Assembly: GCA_004296775.1 (NCBI GenBank)
Contig: RHGE01000019.1
Location: forward strand, 26,314 to 90,313
DNA from: Marinilabiliaceae bacterium JC017
Lineage (GTDB): Bacteria > Bacteroidota > Bacteroidia > Bacteroidales > Marinilabiliaceae
Reading direction: 5' to 3'
Length of the DNA: 64,000 nt
Position numbers and translations under genes: made by a program
Part shown: positions 7,305 to 15,356 of the stretch, piece by piece
Layout of the letters: each line of letters begins with the position of its first letter
Position numbering within the stretch: position 1 is the first letter of the stretch
The notes under the pieces: generated by a model
Seen by the model: only the letters and a program-made list of their open reading frames with translations
Told to the model about the DNA's origin: nothing
Databases searched by the model: none

Positions 7305-9599
7305 TTACTTTTCTGGTTGTTTAAAGTCTTGATGCTTGAGACTCAAATCTAAGTACTTTTCTGGCTTGTCCAGGTTAGGGATATCAAATGAAAATACGGC
7401 GCCTTTTTGAGGTTCGGATTCAACCCTGATTTCTCCTCCTAAAAGCTTTACAAGACTTTTAGTGATGGAAAGCCCCAGGCCTGTGCCTCCAAATTTTTTA
7501 ATAGATATTTCATCTAGTTGTCTGAAGCGCTCGAAGATGATTTTTTGTTGTTCTGGTCGAATACCCGGACCGGTGTCTTTTACTGAGAATCTAATTAGAT
7601 CGCCTGGGATAATTGCATATTTTAATTCAACGAATCCCTCATCGGTAAATTTGATTGCATTGGTGAGCAGATTCAATAAAATTTGTTGTAGACGGTAGGG
7701 GTCTGAGAAAATAAATAACTTTTTATGAGCTGGTGGCGCGATGATTGTGAATCTGATATCCTTGTTGAGATTAGTAATAAGTGTTTGGCAAATGTGGTTT
7801 GTGTTGTCAAGAAGCATGTGTAGATTAAACTTCTCATTGCGAATTTTAAGCTCTCCTGATTCTATCTTTGAGATGTCAATAATGTCATTGATCAAATTCA
7901 ATAAGTTTTCACCGCTATTACGGATTAAATCCAAATAGTGTGCTGTTTCCGCATCAGACAAGTCACCAGCGAGCAATATGTCGGTGAAGCCTAGTATGGC
8001 GTTCATCGGTGTCCTGATTTCATGGGACATATTGGCCAGGAAAGAAGATTTTAGGCGGTCACTTTGTTCAGCTTTATTTTTTGCTATTCGTAATTGTTGT
8101 TCGAATTCTTTTTGGGCGGAAATATCCATCATAACACCGGTTAGTCGCATGGGGATTTGATCTTTGCTCTCGGTGATTTTTCCATGAATGGCAAACCAGG
8201 CCAGGTTACCTTCTTTTTTAATCATTCGTGTTTCGCACTGGAAAACCGGTGTTTTCCCTGTTTGATGTAATTGGAATGCTTCTTTTAATTGATCGATGTC
8301 GTCACTAAAAACTAATGTTGTCCAATTATCGGTTGTAAGATTTAGGTCGTGGGTATTTTGATACCCCAATAGCTGGGCAAACTGATCATTGAAATAAATC
8401 GTATTGGTTTTAAAATGTATATCCCAAAGTCCTTCACCTGCACCCTCCATCGCTAGTTCAAGGCGCTTTTCACTTTCCAGAAGTTCCAATTCGATGCGTT
8501 TGCGTTTAATAATATTAGAAACGAGCAGGATGTTTATAACCAATAGAATGATGGCAACGGATAGGAAAATAATCAATTGTAATTTGTATTCTTCCAGCCA
8601 ATGGATGGGCCTGTATAACACGATGGCATCCGGCGGTAGCGTGCGTTCATTAATTTTAAAGGCTCTCAGTTTATTGAAGTCAAATAACCAGTAATGGGGA
8701 ACGGTTTGTTGAGTGGACTGGTTTAAAGATCTGTCCATTAGTTTGTCATCCATCATGCGGGCAGCTAAGTTTCCCTGGTCGTACCCTTTGATGATGCGGC
8801 CTCCAATAATTAAGTCATCCAATAGAAAATCCCAGTTGCTGTATATGGGAATAGTCGTGTTTTTAAGGAATTGATGAGCTGTGGAAATCATTTCATCCGG
8901 AATACCATAGCGGGAAGAGTATAAACTGAGCAGATAGATGGCTGTTTCAGTTGCAGGATACTCGCTCAATGTCTGATTAATGTGCTCAATAGAGTCTGAG
9001 TTGAAATAGATGGAATGGGCTTGGGGAAAGACTTTTTTAATGGCCTTTTGATATTGGTTGGTGAAGATGTGACCCGAAAGTGTGTTGTCTGAAATAACAA
9101 TTAGATTTTTTAATTGAGGATTGATGTTCTTTGCAAGTTTAATGGTTGATGCGATATCAATTTTTTCCTCTATTCCGTTAATGTTTAATGTGTCAATTCT
9201 AGTATTAAAATTGTCAATGAGATTTATCCCACAATAAATAACAGGAATGTCTCCCCAAATTTCTATTCCATATTTCAGGTAAAACTCCAATGCGTGATTG
9301 TCACTGCAAATAATTCCATCAATGGTACTATTCTGGTATTTATTTTTATAAAGTTGATGTAAATGCTCGAAATGTGCATTGGAGGCAAAGCGTTTTGCAT
9401 CCATGAATTCGATGTACAGCTGCATTGACTCGTCGCCCTTATAATAATCTTGTACTGCCTTGGTGATGTCGGAAGACCATATAAATCCAGGGTGATAGGA
9501 GTTGAGGAGGATGATTTCTTTTGATCTTTCCAAATTCTCGGTTTGTCCTTTAAAGCAGGATCCGGCAAGTAAAAGAAAAATCAATAGATACTTCTGCAT
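7305..9599 (-). CDS. Sensor histidine kinase with periplasmic ABC-substrate-like sensor, PAS and kinase domains
   Basis: This 764-residue inner-membrane kinase starts with a signal segment containing AGSC, which could serve as a lipobox but more probably is a simple signal/anchor. Residues of about 25-330 form a periplasmic domain of the ABC-substrate-binding (type 1) kind seen in Bacteroidota sensors. A membrane helix follows at about 338-362, then a PAS/PAC domain (about 375-495), HisKA with the phospho-acceptor His526 in MSHEIRTPMN, and HATPase_c with N and G boxes (NLLTNAIKF, DTGPGI, GGTGLGLSI). There is no receiver domain, so it must signal to a partner not seen nearby. The last 25 codons (IPNLDKPEKY onward) are closely echoed in several intergenic repeats of this window. 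Confidence 0.9.
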   Translation of the reverse strand: MQKYLLIFLLLAGSCFKGQTENLERSKEIILLNSYHPGFIWSSDITKAVQDYYKGDESMQLYIEFMDAKRFASNAHFEHLHQLYKNKYQNSTIDGIICSDNHALEFYLKYGIEIWGDIPVIYCGINLIDNFNTRIDTLNINGIEEKIDIASTIKLAKNINPQLKNLIVISDNTLSGHIFTNQYQKAIKKVFPQAHSIYFNSDSIEHINQTLSEYPATETAIYLLSLYSSRYGIPDEMISTAHQFLKNTTIPIYSNWDFLLDDLIIGGRIIKGYDQGNLAARMMDDKLMDRSLNQSTQQTVPHYWLFDFNKLRAFKINERTLPPDAIVLYRPIHWLEEYKLQLIIFLSVAIILLVINILLVSNIIKRKRIELELLESEKRLELAMEGAGEGLWDIHFKTNTIYFNDQFAQLLGYQNTHDLNLTTDNWTTLVFSDDIDQLKEAFQLHQTGKTPVFQCETRMIKKEGNLAWFAIHGKITESKDQIPMRLTGVMMDISAQKEFEQQLRIAKNKAEQSDRLKSSFLANMSHEIRTPMNAILGFTDILLAGDLSDAETAHYLDLIRNSGENLLNLINDIIDISKIESGELKIRNEKFNLHMLLDNTNHICQTLITNLNKDIRFTIIAPPAHKKLFIFSDPYRLQQILLNLLTNAIKFTDEGFVELKYAIIPGDLIRFSVKDTGPGIRPEQQKIIFERFRQLDEISIKKFGGTGLGLSITKSLVKLLGGEIRVESEPQKGAVFSFDIPNLDKPEKYLDLSLKHQDFKQPEK

Positions 9600-9804
9600 T
9601 TGTAAGGAGTTTTTAGGATTGTATCAATTAGGCTGTCAACTAAATTAATAAAAAAATGCAATAACTCTGTTTTACGACATGGAACATCCCTTCGGCCCTG
9701 ATGGATTAGAGGTCATGATTTTGGGAAATTAGGTTTTGGGATATAGGTTTTTTTCAAATTGTCAGTTTTTTGCTGTCGGTTAAAAATAACCCGCCCTTAA
9801 CAGA

Positions 9805-9925
9805 ATCCCTAATCTTGACGAACCAGAAAAGTATTAAGGCATAAGTATCAAAACTTAGGCATGGCCTGGATTATAATATTCTGCCAAAAAGAACACGAAT
9901 ATTACGGATAAGATGCTTAAACAAA
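9805..9925 (+). repeat. Inverted copy of the histidine-kinase-tail repeat
   Basis: On the plus strand one frame reads IPNLDEPEKY followed by TAA, matching the C-terminus of the kinase encoded at 7305-9599. Some 40 bp further on, the reverse complement of the associated TTTTTGGCAGAATATT tract appears (9885-9915). It therefore behaves as a decayed copy of the kinase 3' end plus downstream sequence, in the opposite orientation to the copies at 14.1 kb and 53 kb. The rest of 9600-10000 shows nothing I can name. Confidence 0.6.
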
Positions 9926-10002
9926 TCTGAAGGGCTTTTAGAAATTGAATCCTAAAAAAATATTAACAGGTAAAACGTCCGAGACACAGAATAATGAATA
10001 TA

Positions 10003-10430
10003 CACCGAGGACTCTCTCAGTGACTCGTTTTTATCCGCGCGTGTTTCAAAATGGTATTCCCAGTTAATTGGAATGCACCCACAAATTGTGTGCGGGCCAT
10101 TTTAGTGACTCATTCTTACCCGTGCGTATTTCAAAATAGTATTCCTGGTCGCCATGAATGGTCCAACCAAAAGTGCGCGGACCCTCTCAGTGACTCGTTT
10201 TTATTCGTGCGTATTTCAAAATAGTATTCCTGGTCTCTATGAATGGTCCAACCAAAAGTGCACGGACCCTCTCAGTGACTCGTTTTTATACGTGCGTATT
10301 TCAAAATAGTATTCCTGGTCTCTATGAATGGTCCAACTAAAAGTGCGCGGGCCCTCTCAGTGACTCGTTTTTATCCGCGCGTATTTCAAAATAGTATTCC
10401 CGGTTACTATGAATGGGCCAACTTGCGAGT
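10003..10430 (+). repeat. 85-bp tandem repeat array, five copies
   Basis: The anchor TGACTC recurs at 10021, 10106, 10191, 10276 and 10361, exactly 85 bp apart. Units share a core around AATAGTATTCC and TCAGTGACTCGTTTTTAT. The middle copies are nearly identical, and the first and last have drifted. Because 85 is not a multiple of 3, the repeat cannot be a coding repeat in one frame. The same family occurs inverted at 51836-52172. A hairpin with T-run lies 75 bp downstream, so the array may be transcribed. Confidence 0.92.
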
Positions 10431-10503
10431 ATCATGGAAGAATGTAAGTGAAAGCATCAAACTTTATAGAATGAAAAAAAGAATGAATTGTGAGAAGAAA
10501 AAT

Positions 10504-10533
10504 AAAGATCTCATTTTAATGAGATCTTTTTGT
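10504..10533 (+). terminator. Hairpin terminator upstream of the sigma factor gene
   Basis: A 12-bp perfect stem (10504-10515 with 10518-10529) has a tiny loop and is followed by T residues. No plus-strand gene precedes it. It either ends a transcript running through the 85-bp array or acts as an attenuator for the sigma gene starting at 10581. Confidence 0.65.
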
Positions 10534-10580
10534 GCAGGTTTTTTTTAAAATTGGCGTCATATATTACAGAGCCTGCTAAA

Positions 10581-11162
10581 ATGAGCAAAGATCTGGAGTT
10601 AGTTAATAAGGTAAAGTCTGGTAATACAGCTATGTTTTATGATTTGGTTAATATCTATCAAAAACAGGTTGTTAATACCTGCTACTCTTTTGTAAATCAT
10701 AAAGAGGATGCAGAAGATGTAGCGCAGGAGGTTTTTGTGGAAGTATACCGGTCGATAAATAAATTCAGGGAAGAGTCTTCTTTTTCAACCTGGTTATATC
10801 GGTTATCGGTAAATAAATCATTGGATTTTATAAGGGCCAGAAATCGTCAAAAGCGAGGTAGTGGTTTACTTAGTTTTTGGAGCGGTGGCGAATTGGAACG
10901 GTTAAATGTTGTTTCACTTGACCAACCGGGAGAAGTTTTAGAGTCTGAAGAGCGAAGGACTATTCTATTGGCTGCGATTAATAAGTTGCCGGAACGCCAA
11001 AAGGTGGCGATTACCTTATCGAAATTGGAGGAATTATCACAGGAAGAAGTTGCTGAAGTGATGCAGACTTCAGTCTCTTCTGTTGAATCGTTGCTGGTGC
11101 GGGCAAAGAAGCGATTAAGAATTTTATTATACGGGTTTTTTAGTGAAAAATACGAGAGATAG
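10581..11162 (+). CDS. ECF RNA polymerase sigma factor
   Basis: This 193-residue sigma-70 family protein has region 2 (residues about 10-80: AMFYDLVNIYQKQVVNTCYSF, DAEDVAQEVFVEVYR, WLYRLSVNKSLDF) and region 4 (about 125-185: LPERQKVAITLSKLEELSQEEVAEVM and SVSSVESLLVRAKKRL). No region 1.1 or 3 is present, so it is an ECF type. I chose ATG 10581 (MSKDLELVNK) over the longer frame because homologous proteins begin about ten residues before region 2 and the upstream part overlaps the hairpin. It is followed by a membrane-anchored small protein and two Spy-like proteins, which suggests an envelope-stress sigma controlling these and perhaps the export operon downstream. Confidence 0.93.
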   Translation: MSKDLELVNKVKSGNTAMFYDLVNIYQKQVVNTCYSFVNHKEDAEDVAQEVFVEVYRSINKFREESSFSTWLYRLSVNKSLDFIRARNRQKRGSGLLSFWSGGELERLNVVSLDQPGEVLESEERRTILLAAINKLPERQKVAITLSKLEELSQEEVAEVMQTSVSSVESLLVRAKKRLRILLYGFFSEKYER

Positions 11163-11291
11163 AGCAGGGATTATTATTAGATAACGTCTTAGTATTTATA
11201 AGGGTAGTATTAAAAAAGAATGGAGTAGGGACAAGATTTTACAGGCCTTTACGCATGTTTGGAGCAATGAGATGTTAAAATAGTTACTGAA

Positions 11292-11675
11292 ATGAAAAAT
11301 GCAAATGATCAACATATAAGAGAAAAAGTAGATGATCTGATTAATGGTAAGATTTCAGGACAGTCTATTGATCCGGGTAAGGATTTTATTTTACGCCTTA
11401 AGCGCCGGATTGCGCAAGAGGAGCAGGAGGGAAGCAGTAGTAAAAAAAGGATTTATCCTTATGTGCAACTTGCCGCAGCTTTTATAGGCGTATTGCTCGT
11501 TGTCAATGCGTTTATTTTGCTTTCAAGTATAAAGCAACAGCAGTCAAATCAGGAATTGCTCAATAGTTTTACAGAGCAATACACTGAAACGCTTGATAGA
11601 GAGTGGTGGGAATTATTGGCTTCCGGAGAGTTATACGAGGTGGCTTATGAAAAAGAAAAAAATGAGAATGATTAA
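11292..11675 (+). CDS. Putative anti-sigma factor, single-pass membrane protein
   Basis: This 127-residue protein has a charged cytosolic N-terminus (about 1-55), one membrane helix (LAAAFIGVLLVVNAFILLSS, residues about 58-78) and a short acidic periplasmic tail containing EWWELLASGELYEVAYE. It lies between an ECF sigma gene and Spy-like genes. That position and the topology are those of an anti-sigma factor that holds the sigma at the membrane. I see no zinc-binding HxxxCxxC motif, so the family assignment is by context only. It ends 12 bp before the next gene. Confidence 0.6.
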   Translation: MKNANDQHIREKVDDLINGKISGQSIDPGKDFILRLKRRIAQEEQEGSSSKKRIYPYVQLAAAFIGVLLVVNAFILLSSIKQQQSNQELLNSFTEQYTETLDREWWELLASGELYEVAYEKEKNEND

Positions 11676-11687
11676 AATGTTACTCCA

Positions 11688-12200
11688 ATGAATAAAGGAT
11701 GTCAAATATGTTGGTGGGTTTTAGGTGTCTTTTTAATCGCTAATATTGGTTTTCTTGGGATTTGGTTTTCTAAGAATGCCGATGAGTTGAGAGGTTCCCG
11801 GCAGGATACGGAAACAAGTATTAAAAAGAAAAACGCTCGTCATTGTAAAATTATGGAGAAATTGGATCTGGATGAAGGACAGAAAAAAGCGTTTGTTCAG
11901 GAAAAAAGTTCATTTGGAAAAACGATTGGCGCGTTGCATCAGGAGATGGATAGTTTAAAATATGAGTTGGGCGGATTAATCTTTTCTGATTTCACTGACT
12001 CTGTTAAGCCAAATGAATTAATCGATCAGATTGTCTCCAAACAGAGAGCCATGGAGCTGCTCAGTTATCAACACTTTAAAACACTCAGAACTATTTGCAG
12101 GCCCGAGCAGCAGGCTGAGTTTGACAAGATGTTTAAAAAAGTGATGCGTCGGATGCGTCATCATGGCCATAGAGCGAAAAGCGTCAAAGGAAATCATTAA
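11688..12200 (+). CDS. Spy/CpxP-like envelope-stress protein with membrane anchor
   Basis: This 170-residue protein starts with a hydrophobic anchor (WWVLGVFLIANIGFLGIWF). A helical periplasmic domain of the heavy-metal-sensor/Spy type follows: LDLDEGQKKAFVQEK, a helix around LHQEMDSLKYEL, and ICRPEQQAEFDKMFKKVM, the position of the second LTxxQ-like turn. The C-terminus is rich in His, Lys and Arg (RRMRHHGHRAK), which could bind metal. In family members such proteins act as chaperones or sense envelope damage. Its place directly behind the sigma/anti-sigma pair supports that role; ligand and partner are unknown. Confidence 0.78.
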   Translation: MNKGCQICWWVLGVFLIANIGFLGIWFSKNADELRGSRQDTETSIKKKNARHCKIMEKLDLDEGQKKAFVQEKSSFGKTIGALHQEMDSLKYELGGLIFSDFTDSVKPNELIDQIVSKQRAMELLSYQHFKTLRTICRPEQQAEFDKMFKKVMRRMRHHGHRAKSVKGNH

Positions 12201-12283
12201 AGTATTTATCAGTTTTTTATAAAGAAGTTATTGGACTGTAACTTCTAATGGGTGAATTGTATCTAATCGTAAATGGAAATGTT

Positions 12284-13186
12284 ATGAAACGAAGAGTGAA
12301 AATTCAGAATCTTGTGTTGGTGATGCTTATTTTGGCATTGCCGGGAACGATGATTGTGCAGGCAAAAAAACAAATGGGAGAACGGCCTGGTAAGCCTGTG
12401 GCCTGTATGCCGGTTGAACGAGCACATGGCGAAAGGATGGCTGATATGAATTTGACAGATATTCAAAAAGAGCAAATTCAGCAGTTGAAAATAGATTACT
12501 ATAAACAGGTGTTACCTTTTAAGAATGAATTAAATGAAAAAAAAGCCCGTTTAAAGACGCTTGCAAGTGCAGAGTCGGTCAATTTTAAGTCAATAGAGAA
12601 AGTGTTGAAGGAAGAGAGCGGGTTACATGAAAAAATACAGAAAGCTAAAATCAGACATCTCCGGGAGGTAAGGTCAGTGCTTAATGAAGAGCAGCGTGTT
12701 TTATTTGATACCAGGGGCCATGAAATGAGGAAGGGAAAAATGCAAGATGCGCATTCAATGAAAATGCATGGTAACCGGGATAGAAAGCATGTGCAGGGAA
12801 AAAGGATGAAAAAGCACCAAGGTAGAGAGCAGCATAAGCATAAACACCCAATGGGGTTTGAAGATTTACAATTAACCGATGAACAACAGGCGCAGGTGAA
12901 ACAAGAACATCTGAAATTGATGAAAGAGGTTGCGTTACTGACTAATCAGGTGGCTGAGAAAAGAGCACGGCTAAGGACGCTTTCTGCACGTGATAATGCT
13001 GACTTGCAGGCAATGGATAAAGTGGTTGATGAGATGGGACAGTTTCAGTTTGATATTGCTTTGTTGAAAGCTAAAAGCAGACAGCATATCCGATCCATCC
13101 TTACAGATGACCAACGGGTGTTATATGATATGAGGAAAGGTAAAAAAGATGGGCGTTGGCACTGCCCCAAATATTTAGGCGCTTAG
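12284..13186 (+). CDS. Periplasmic protein with two Spy-like LTxxQ modules
   Basis: The 300-residue product starts at ATG 12284 (MKRRVKIQN), where a signal peptide (LVLVMLILALPGTMIVQA) follows directly; the longer frame adds 12 unlikely residues. Two homologous helical modules are visible. The first spans about residues 50-145 (MNLTDIQKEQIQQLK ... LNEEQRVLFDTR) and the second about 190-285 (LQLTDEQQAQVKQEH ... LTDDQRVLYDMR). They are joined by a basic, Met- and His-rich linker (HSMKMHGNRDRKH, KKHQGREQHKHKH). The tandem arrangement and the metal-ligand-rich linker suggest a two-headed Spy-type chaperone or metal buffer. It is the last gene before the 13.2-14.4 kb repeat block. Confidence 0.78.
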   Translation: MKRRVKIQNLVLVMLILALPGTMIVQAKKQMGERPGKPVACMPVERAHGERMADMNLTDIQKEQIQQLKIDYYKQVLPFKNELNEKKARLKTLASAESVNFKSIEKVLKEESGLHEKIQKAKIRHLREVRSVLNEEQRVLFDTRGHEMRKGKMQDAHSMKMHGNRDRKHVQGKRMKKHQGREQHKHKHPMGFEDLQLTDEQQAQVKQEHLKLMKEVALLTNQVAEKRARLRTLSARDNADLQAMDKVVDEMGQFQFDIALLKAKSRQHIRSILTDDQRVLYDMRKGKKDGRWHCPKYLGA

Positions 13187-13189
13187 GGA

Positions 13190-13490
13190 TCAATTTTTAC
13201 TAATATGTTGTTCAATTTGGTTGGAAATACTTGAAGACAGGTTGAAACAGATGGAAACACTTAGAGATACATTGAAACAGATAGAAATATTTTGAAGCAA
13301 TCTGTACTTACCATTGTCAACCTCAAAGAACGATCTCAACTCCCAATTTATGAAAAATCTCTGCGTCTCAGCGCCTCCGCGGTATATAATGAATCTTGTT
13401 TGTCCTGTCAAAGCTAACAACTAAAGGTAACACCCCTCGAAGAGGCTTTTTTCTAGATACTTCTAAAAAAACATAGATACTAGAGAGGTT
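13190..13490. repeat. Dispersed composite intergenic repeat, copy 1
   Basis: This block contains a Bacteroidota-style intergenic string in a fixed order. First comes a GGAAACACTTAGAGATAC-like tract, then a stretch around CTCTGCGTCTCAGCGCCTCC, then CGAAGAGGCTTTTTTCTAG with a small hairpin. The same order recurs at 13851-14222 and, in part, at 52195-52500. The reverse complement is at 37130-37490. No reading frame is conserved among the copies, since this one has a stop where two others stay open. Confidence 0.75.
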
Positions 13491-13540
13491 AATGGATGAG
13501 AGTGTTTGATAGCTGGACACATCCCGAACCGGTATAACGG

Positions 13541-13813
13541 CGGATACGCTTTGCCCGGCAGTTTACAAACCTGCAAATTGCCGGATATGCTTTGCGCAGC
13601 AATTTGCAGACTTGCAAACTGCCGGATATGCTCTGCTCAGCAATTTACAAACTTGCAAACTGCTGGATATGCTTTGCTCAGCAATTTGCAGACTTGCAAA
13701 ACGCCGGATACGCTTTGCGCAGCAGTTTGCAAACTTGCAAAATGCCGGATACGCTTTGCGCAGTATTTTGCAGACCTGCAAACTGCCGGATATGCTTTGC
13801 GCAGCAGTTTATT
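13541..13813 (+). repeat. 41-bp tandem repeat (minisatellite), seven copies
   Basis: The anchor CGGAT (TGGAT in the fourth copy) recurs at 13541, 13582, 13623, 13664, 13705, 13746 and 13787, an exact 41-bp period. Most units contain a short palindrome, TTTGCA plus 4 bp plus TGCAAA, with variants in single copies. There are no unique spacers. Open frames through the array exist on both strands in several phases because the repeat lacks stops; they are not evidence of coding. The array sits between two copies of the composite intergenic repeat. Confidence 0.92.
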
Positions 13814-13850
13814 ACCAACACACATATAAAAACAGATCATTAGACGCTTA

Positions 13851-14222
13851 GGGAGCAATTTTTTACCAACATGTTGTTCAAATTGGATGGAAACACTTAG
13901 AGATACATTGAAACAGATAGCAATATTTTGAAACAATCTGTATTTACCATTGTCAACCTCAAAGAACGATCTCAACTCCCAATTGATGAAAAGTCTCTGC
14001 GTCTCAGTGCCTCCGCGGTATATAATGAATCTTGTTTGTCCTGTCAAAACAACAAACCAAAGGTAACACCCCTCGAAGAAGCTTTTTTCAGGCTACTCCT
14101 GAAAAAACATAGTGTCTTAGCAGTAATGTTTGTGTATTTTTTTGGCAGGATATTGCAATTCCAGTCATGCAAAAATCTTGATACTCATATCTGTGTACTT
14201 TTCTGGCTTGTCCAGGTTAGGT
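13851..14222 (+). repeat. Composite intergenic repeat copy 2, ending in a histidine-kinase-tail fragment
   Basis: It repeats the order of 13190-13490 and then continues into a tract around GTTTGTGTATTTTTTTGGCA (14127-14146). A segment at 14176-14220 has a reverse complement that reads PNLDKPEKY, as in the C-terminus of the kinase gene at 7305-9599. The block is followed immediately by a strong plus-strand terminator. Confidence 0.75.
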
Positions 14223-14230
14223 TAAACGGG

Positions 14231-14274
14231 AAAGCCCCTAAAGAAACAGAAAACATTTCTTTAGGGCTTTTTTG
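14231..14274 (+). terminator. Strong intrinsic terminator after the repeat block
   Basis: AAAGCCCCTAAAGAAA (14231-14246) pairs with TTTCTTTAGGGCTTT (14256-14270) and is followed by further T residues. The nearest plus-strand gene end is 1 kb upstream (13186). This suggests that the transcript of the Spy operon, or an independent transcript, crosses the whole repeat region. Confidence 0.85.
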
Positions 14275-14313
14275 TAGGAAATGTCTCAAAAAAAGGTAGT
14301 TTTATATGTTGAA

Positions 14314-14362
14314 TTTAAGTGTACGATAATGATACTGATCTGTTTGTTTTCGTACACTTAAA
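14314..14362. promoter_or_regulatory. 12-bp perfect inverted repeat upstream of the export operon
   Basis: TTTAAGTGTACG (14314-14325) and CGTACACTTAAA (14351-14362) are exact reverse complements separated by 25 bp. They lie about 100 bp before the first gene of the export operon. There is no T-run, so a regulator-binding site or RNA structure is more likely than a terminator. Confidence 0.5.
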
Positions 14363-14417
14363 TATGTGGGTGTTTTGAAGTATCAGGTAGTTTTATAGAT
14401 GGTTGAGGGATATGGTA

Positions 14418-14425
14418 TAGTTTTG
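14418..14425 (+). promoter_or_regulatory. Candidate -7 box of the export operon
   Basis: TAGTTTTG fits TAnnTTTG and lies 35 bp before the TTG start at 14460. No clear -33 element is present, which would fit an activator- or alternative-sigma-dependent promoter, but this is only a motif match. Confidence 0.4.
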
Positions 14426-14459
14426 GATGAGTAAGACGTTTTAAAGAAAATAATACACT

Positions 14460-15350
14460 TTGGAAATAAAAATCGAAAATCTCGGAAAGGTTTACAATAA
14501 CAATTTTAAAGCCCTTCAGAACATAAATTTAAGCATTGAGAATGGCATGTTTGGACTATTGGGTCCCAATGGCGCCGGAAAGTCAACTTTGATGCGCATC
14601 TTGGTCACCCTGTTGAAACCGTCGTGTGGTGATGTATGGGTGAACGGTAAAAAGATGTCGGAAAACCGGAAAGAAGTGAGGGAATATCTTGGTTATTTGC
14701 CTCAGGATTTTCGCTTTTTTTCAAAACTTAAAACATGGGAATTTCTTGATTATGCCGGGGCTTTAGCCGGGCTTAAAAAGCGTCGGGAAAGATTAAATGC
14801 GGTTGATGAGTTGCTGGAAAAGGTAGGGCTGTTTGATGTGCGCAACCGATATGCCAATAAACTTTCAGGGGGGATGAAGCGGCGGTTAGGGATAGCACAG
14901 GCCCTGATTGGGGATCCGAAAATTATCATCGTTGATGAACCAACGACTGGTTTGGATCCGGAGGAGCGGATCCGGTTCAGGAATATCCTGTCGGATCTCA
15001 GTCAAAAGGAGGTTATCATTATTTTATCTACCCACATTGTTGGCGATATTTCTTCTACCTGTGGGAATATGGCCCTTTTGAATAATGGTCAGGTGCATTT
15101 TCAGGGGGCTCCGCAGGATTTTATCGGGTTGGCCCGTGGAAAGGTGTGGAAAACAAGTGTGGCATTCGATCAGATAAAGGCGATTAATGATGCTTATCCG
15201 GTGATTTCAACTATCCCCAGTGAAACCGGGTATGAGTTGGAACTGGTGGCGCCATCTCTTCAGGGAATAGAAGGAGAGAACATAGAACCTAACCTGGAGC
15301 ATGCCTATGTTTATTTTATGGAATTCGTTGCCAATACTCAATTGCCTTAA
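14460..15350 (+). CDS. ABC transporter ATP-binding protein
   Basis: This 296-residue nucleotide-binding protein has Walker A LLGPNGAGKSTLM (about residues 34-46), Q-loop LPQDF, signature LSGGMKRRLGIAQAL, Walker B IIIVDEPTTGLDP and the switch histidine in STHIVGDI. I accept the TTG start because the conserved IKIENLGKVY strand begins right after it and no ATG lies between it and Walker A. It is closely related to the ABC domain at the C-terminus of the RND-ABC chimera encoded at 24672-29408. Shared segments include ERIRFRNIL/ERIRFRNLL and a DISS-C motif after the switch. Its partner should be the membrane protein that starts 6 bp downstream. Confidence 0.92.
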   Translation: MEIKIENLGKVYNNNFKALQNINLSIENGMFGLLGPNGAGKSTLMRILVTLLKPSCGDVWVNGKKMSENRKEVREYLGYLPQDFRFFSKLKTWEFLDYAGALAGLKKRRERLNAVDELLEKVGLFDVRNRYANKLSGGMKRRLGIAQALIGDPKIIIVDEPTTGLDPEERIRFRNILSDLSQKEVIIILSTHIVGDISSTCGNMALLNNGQVHFQGAPQDFIGLARGKVWKTSVAFDQIKAINDAYPVISTIPSETGYELELVAPSLQGIEGENIEPNLEHAYVYFMEFVANTQLP

Positions 15351-15356
15351 GTTATC

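Noticed and set aside
13541..13813. Possible CRISPR array
   Set aside because: The units are 41-bp tandem copies with no unique spacers, and no cas gene is in the window.
13506..14047. Several overlapping Cys-rich open frames on both strands
   Set aside because: They arise because the 41-bp repeat has no stops in several phases; 41 is not a multiple of 3 and no start or family supports them.
13928..14299. Open frame with a peptide shared with a frame at 52278-52526 (LEEAFFR, LLKKH)
   Set aside because: The similarity follows from the shared composite repeat; a third copy at 13438 has a stop in this frame, so coding is not conserved.
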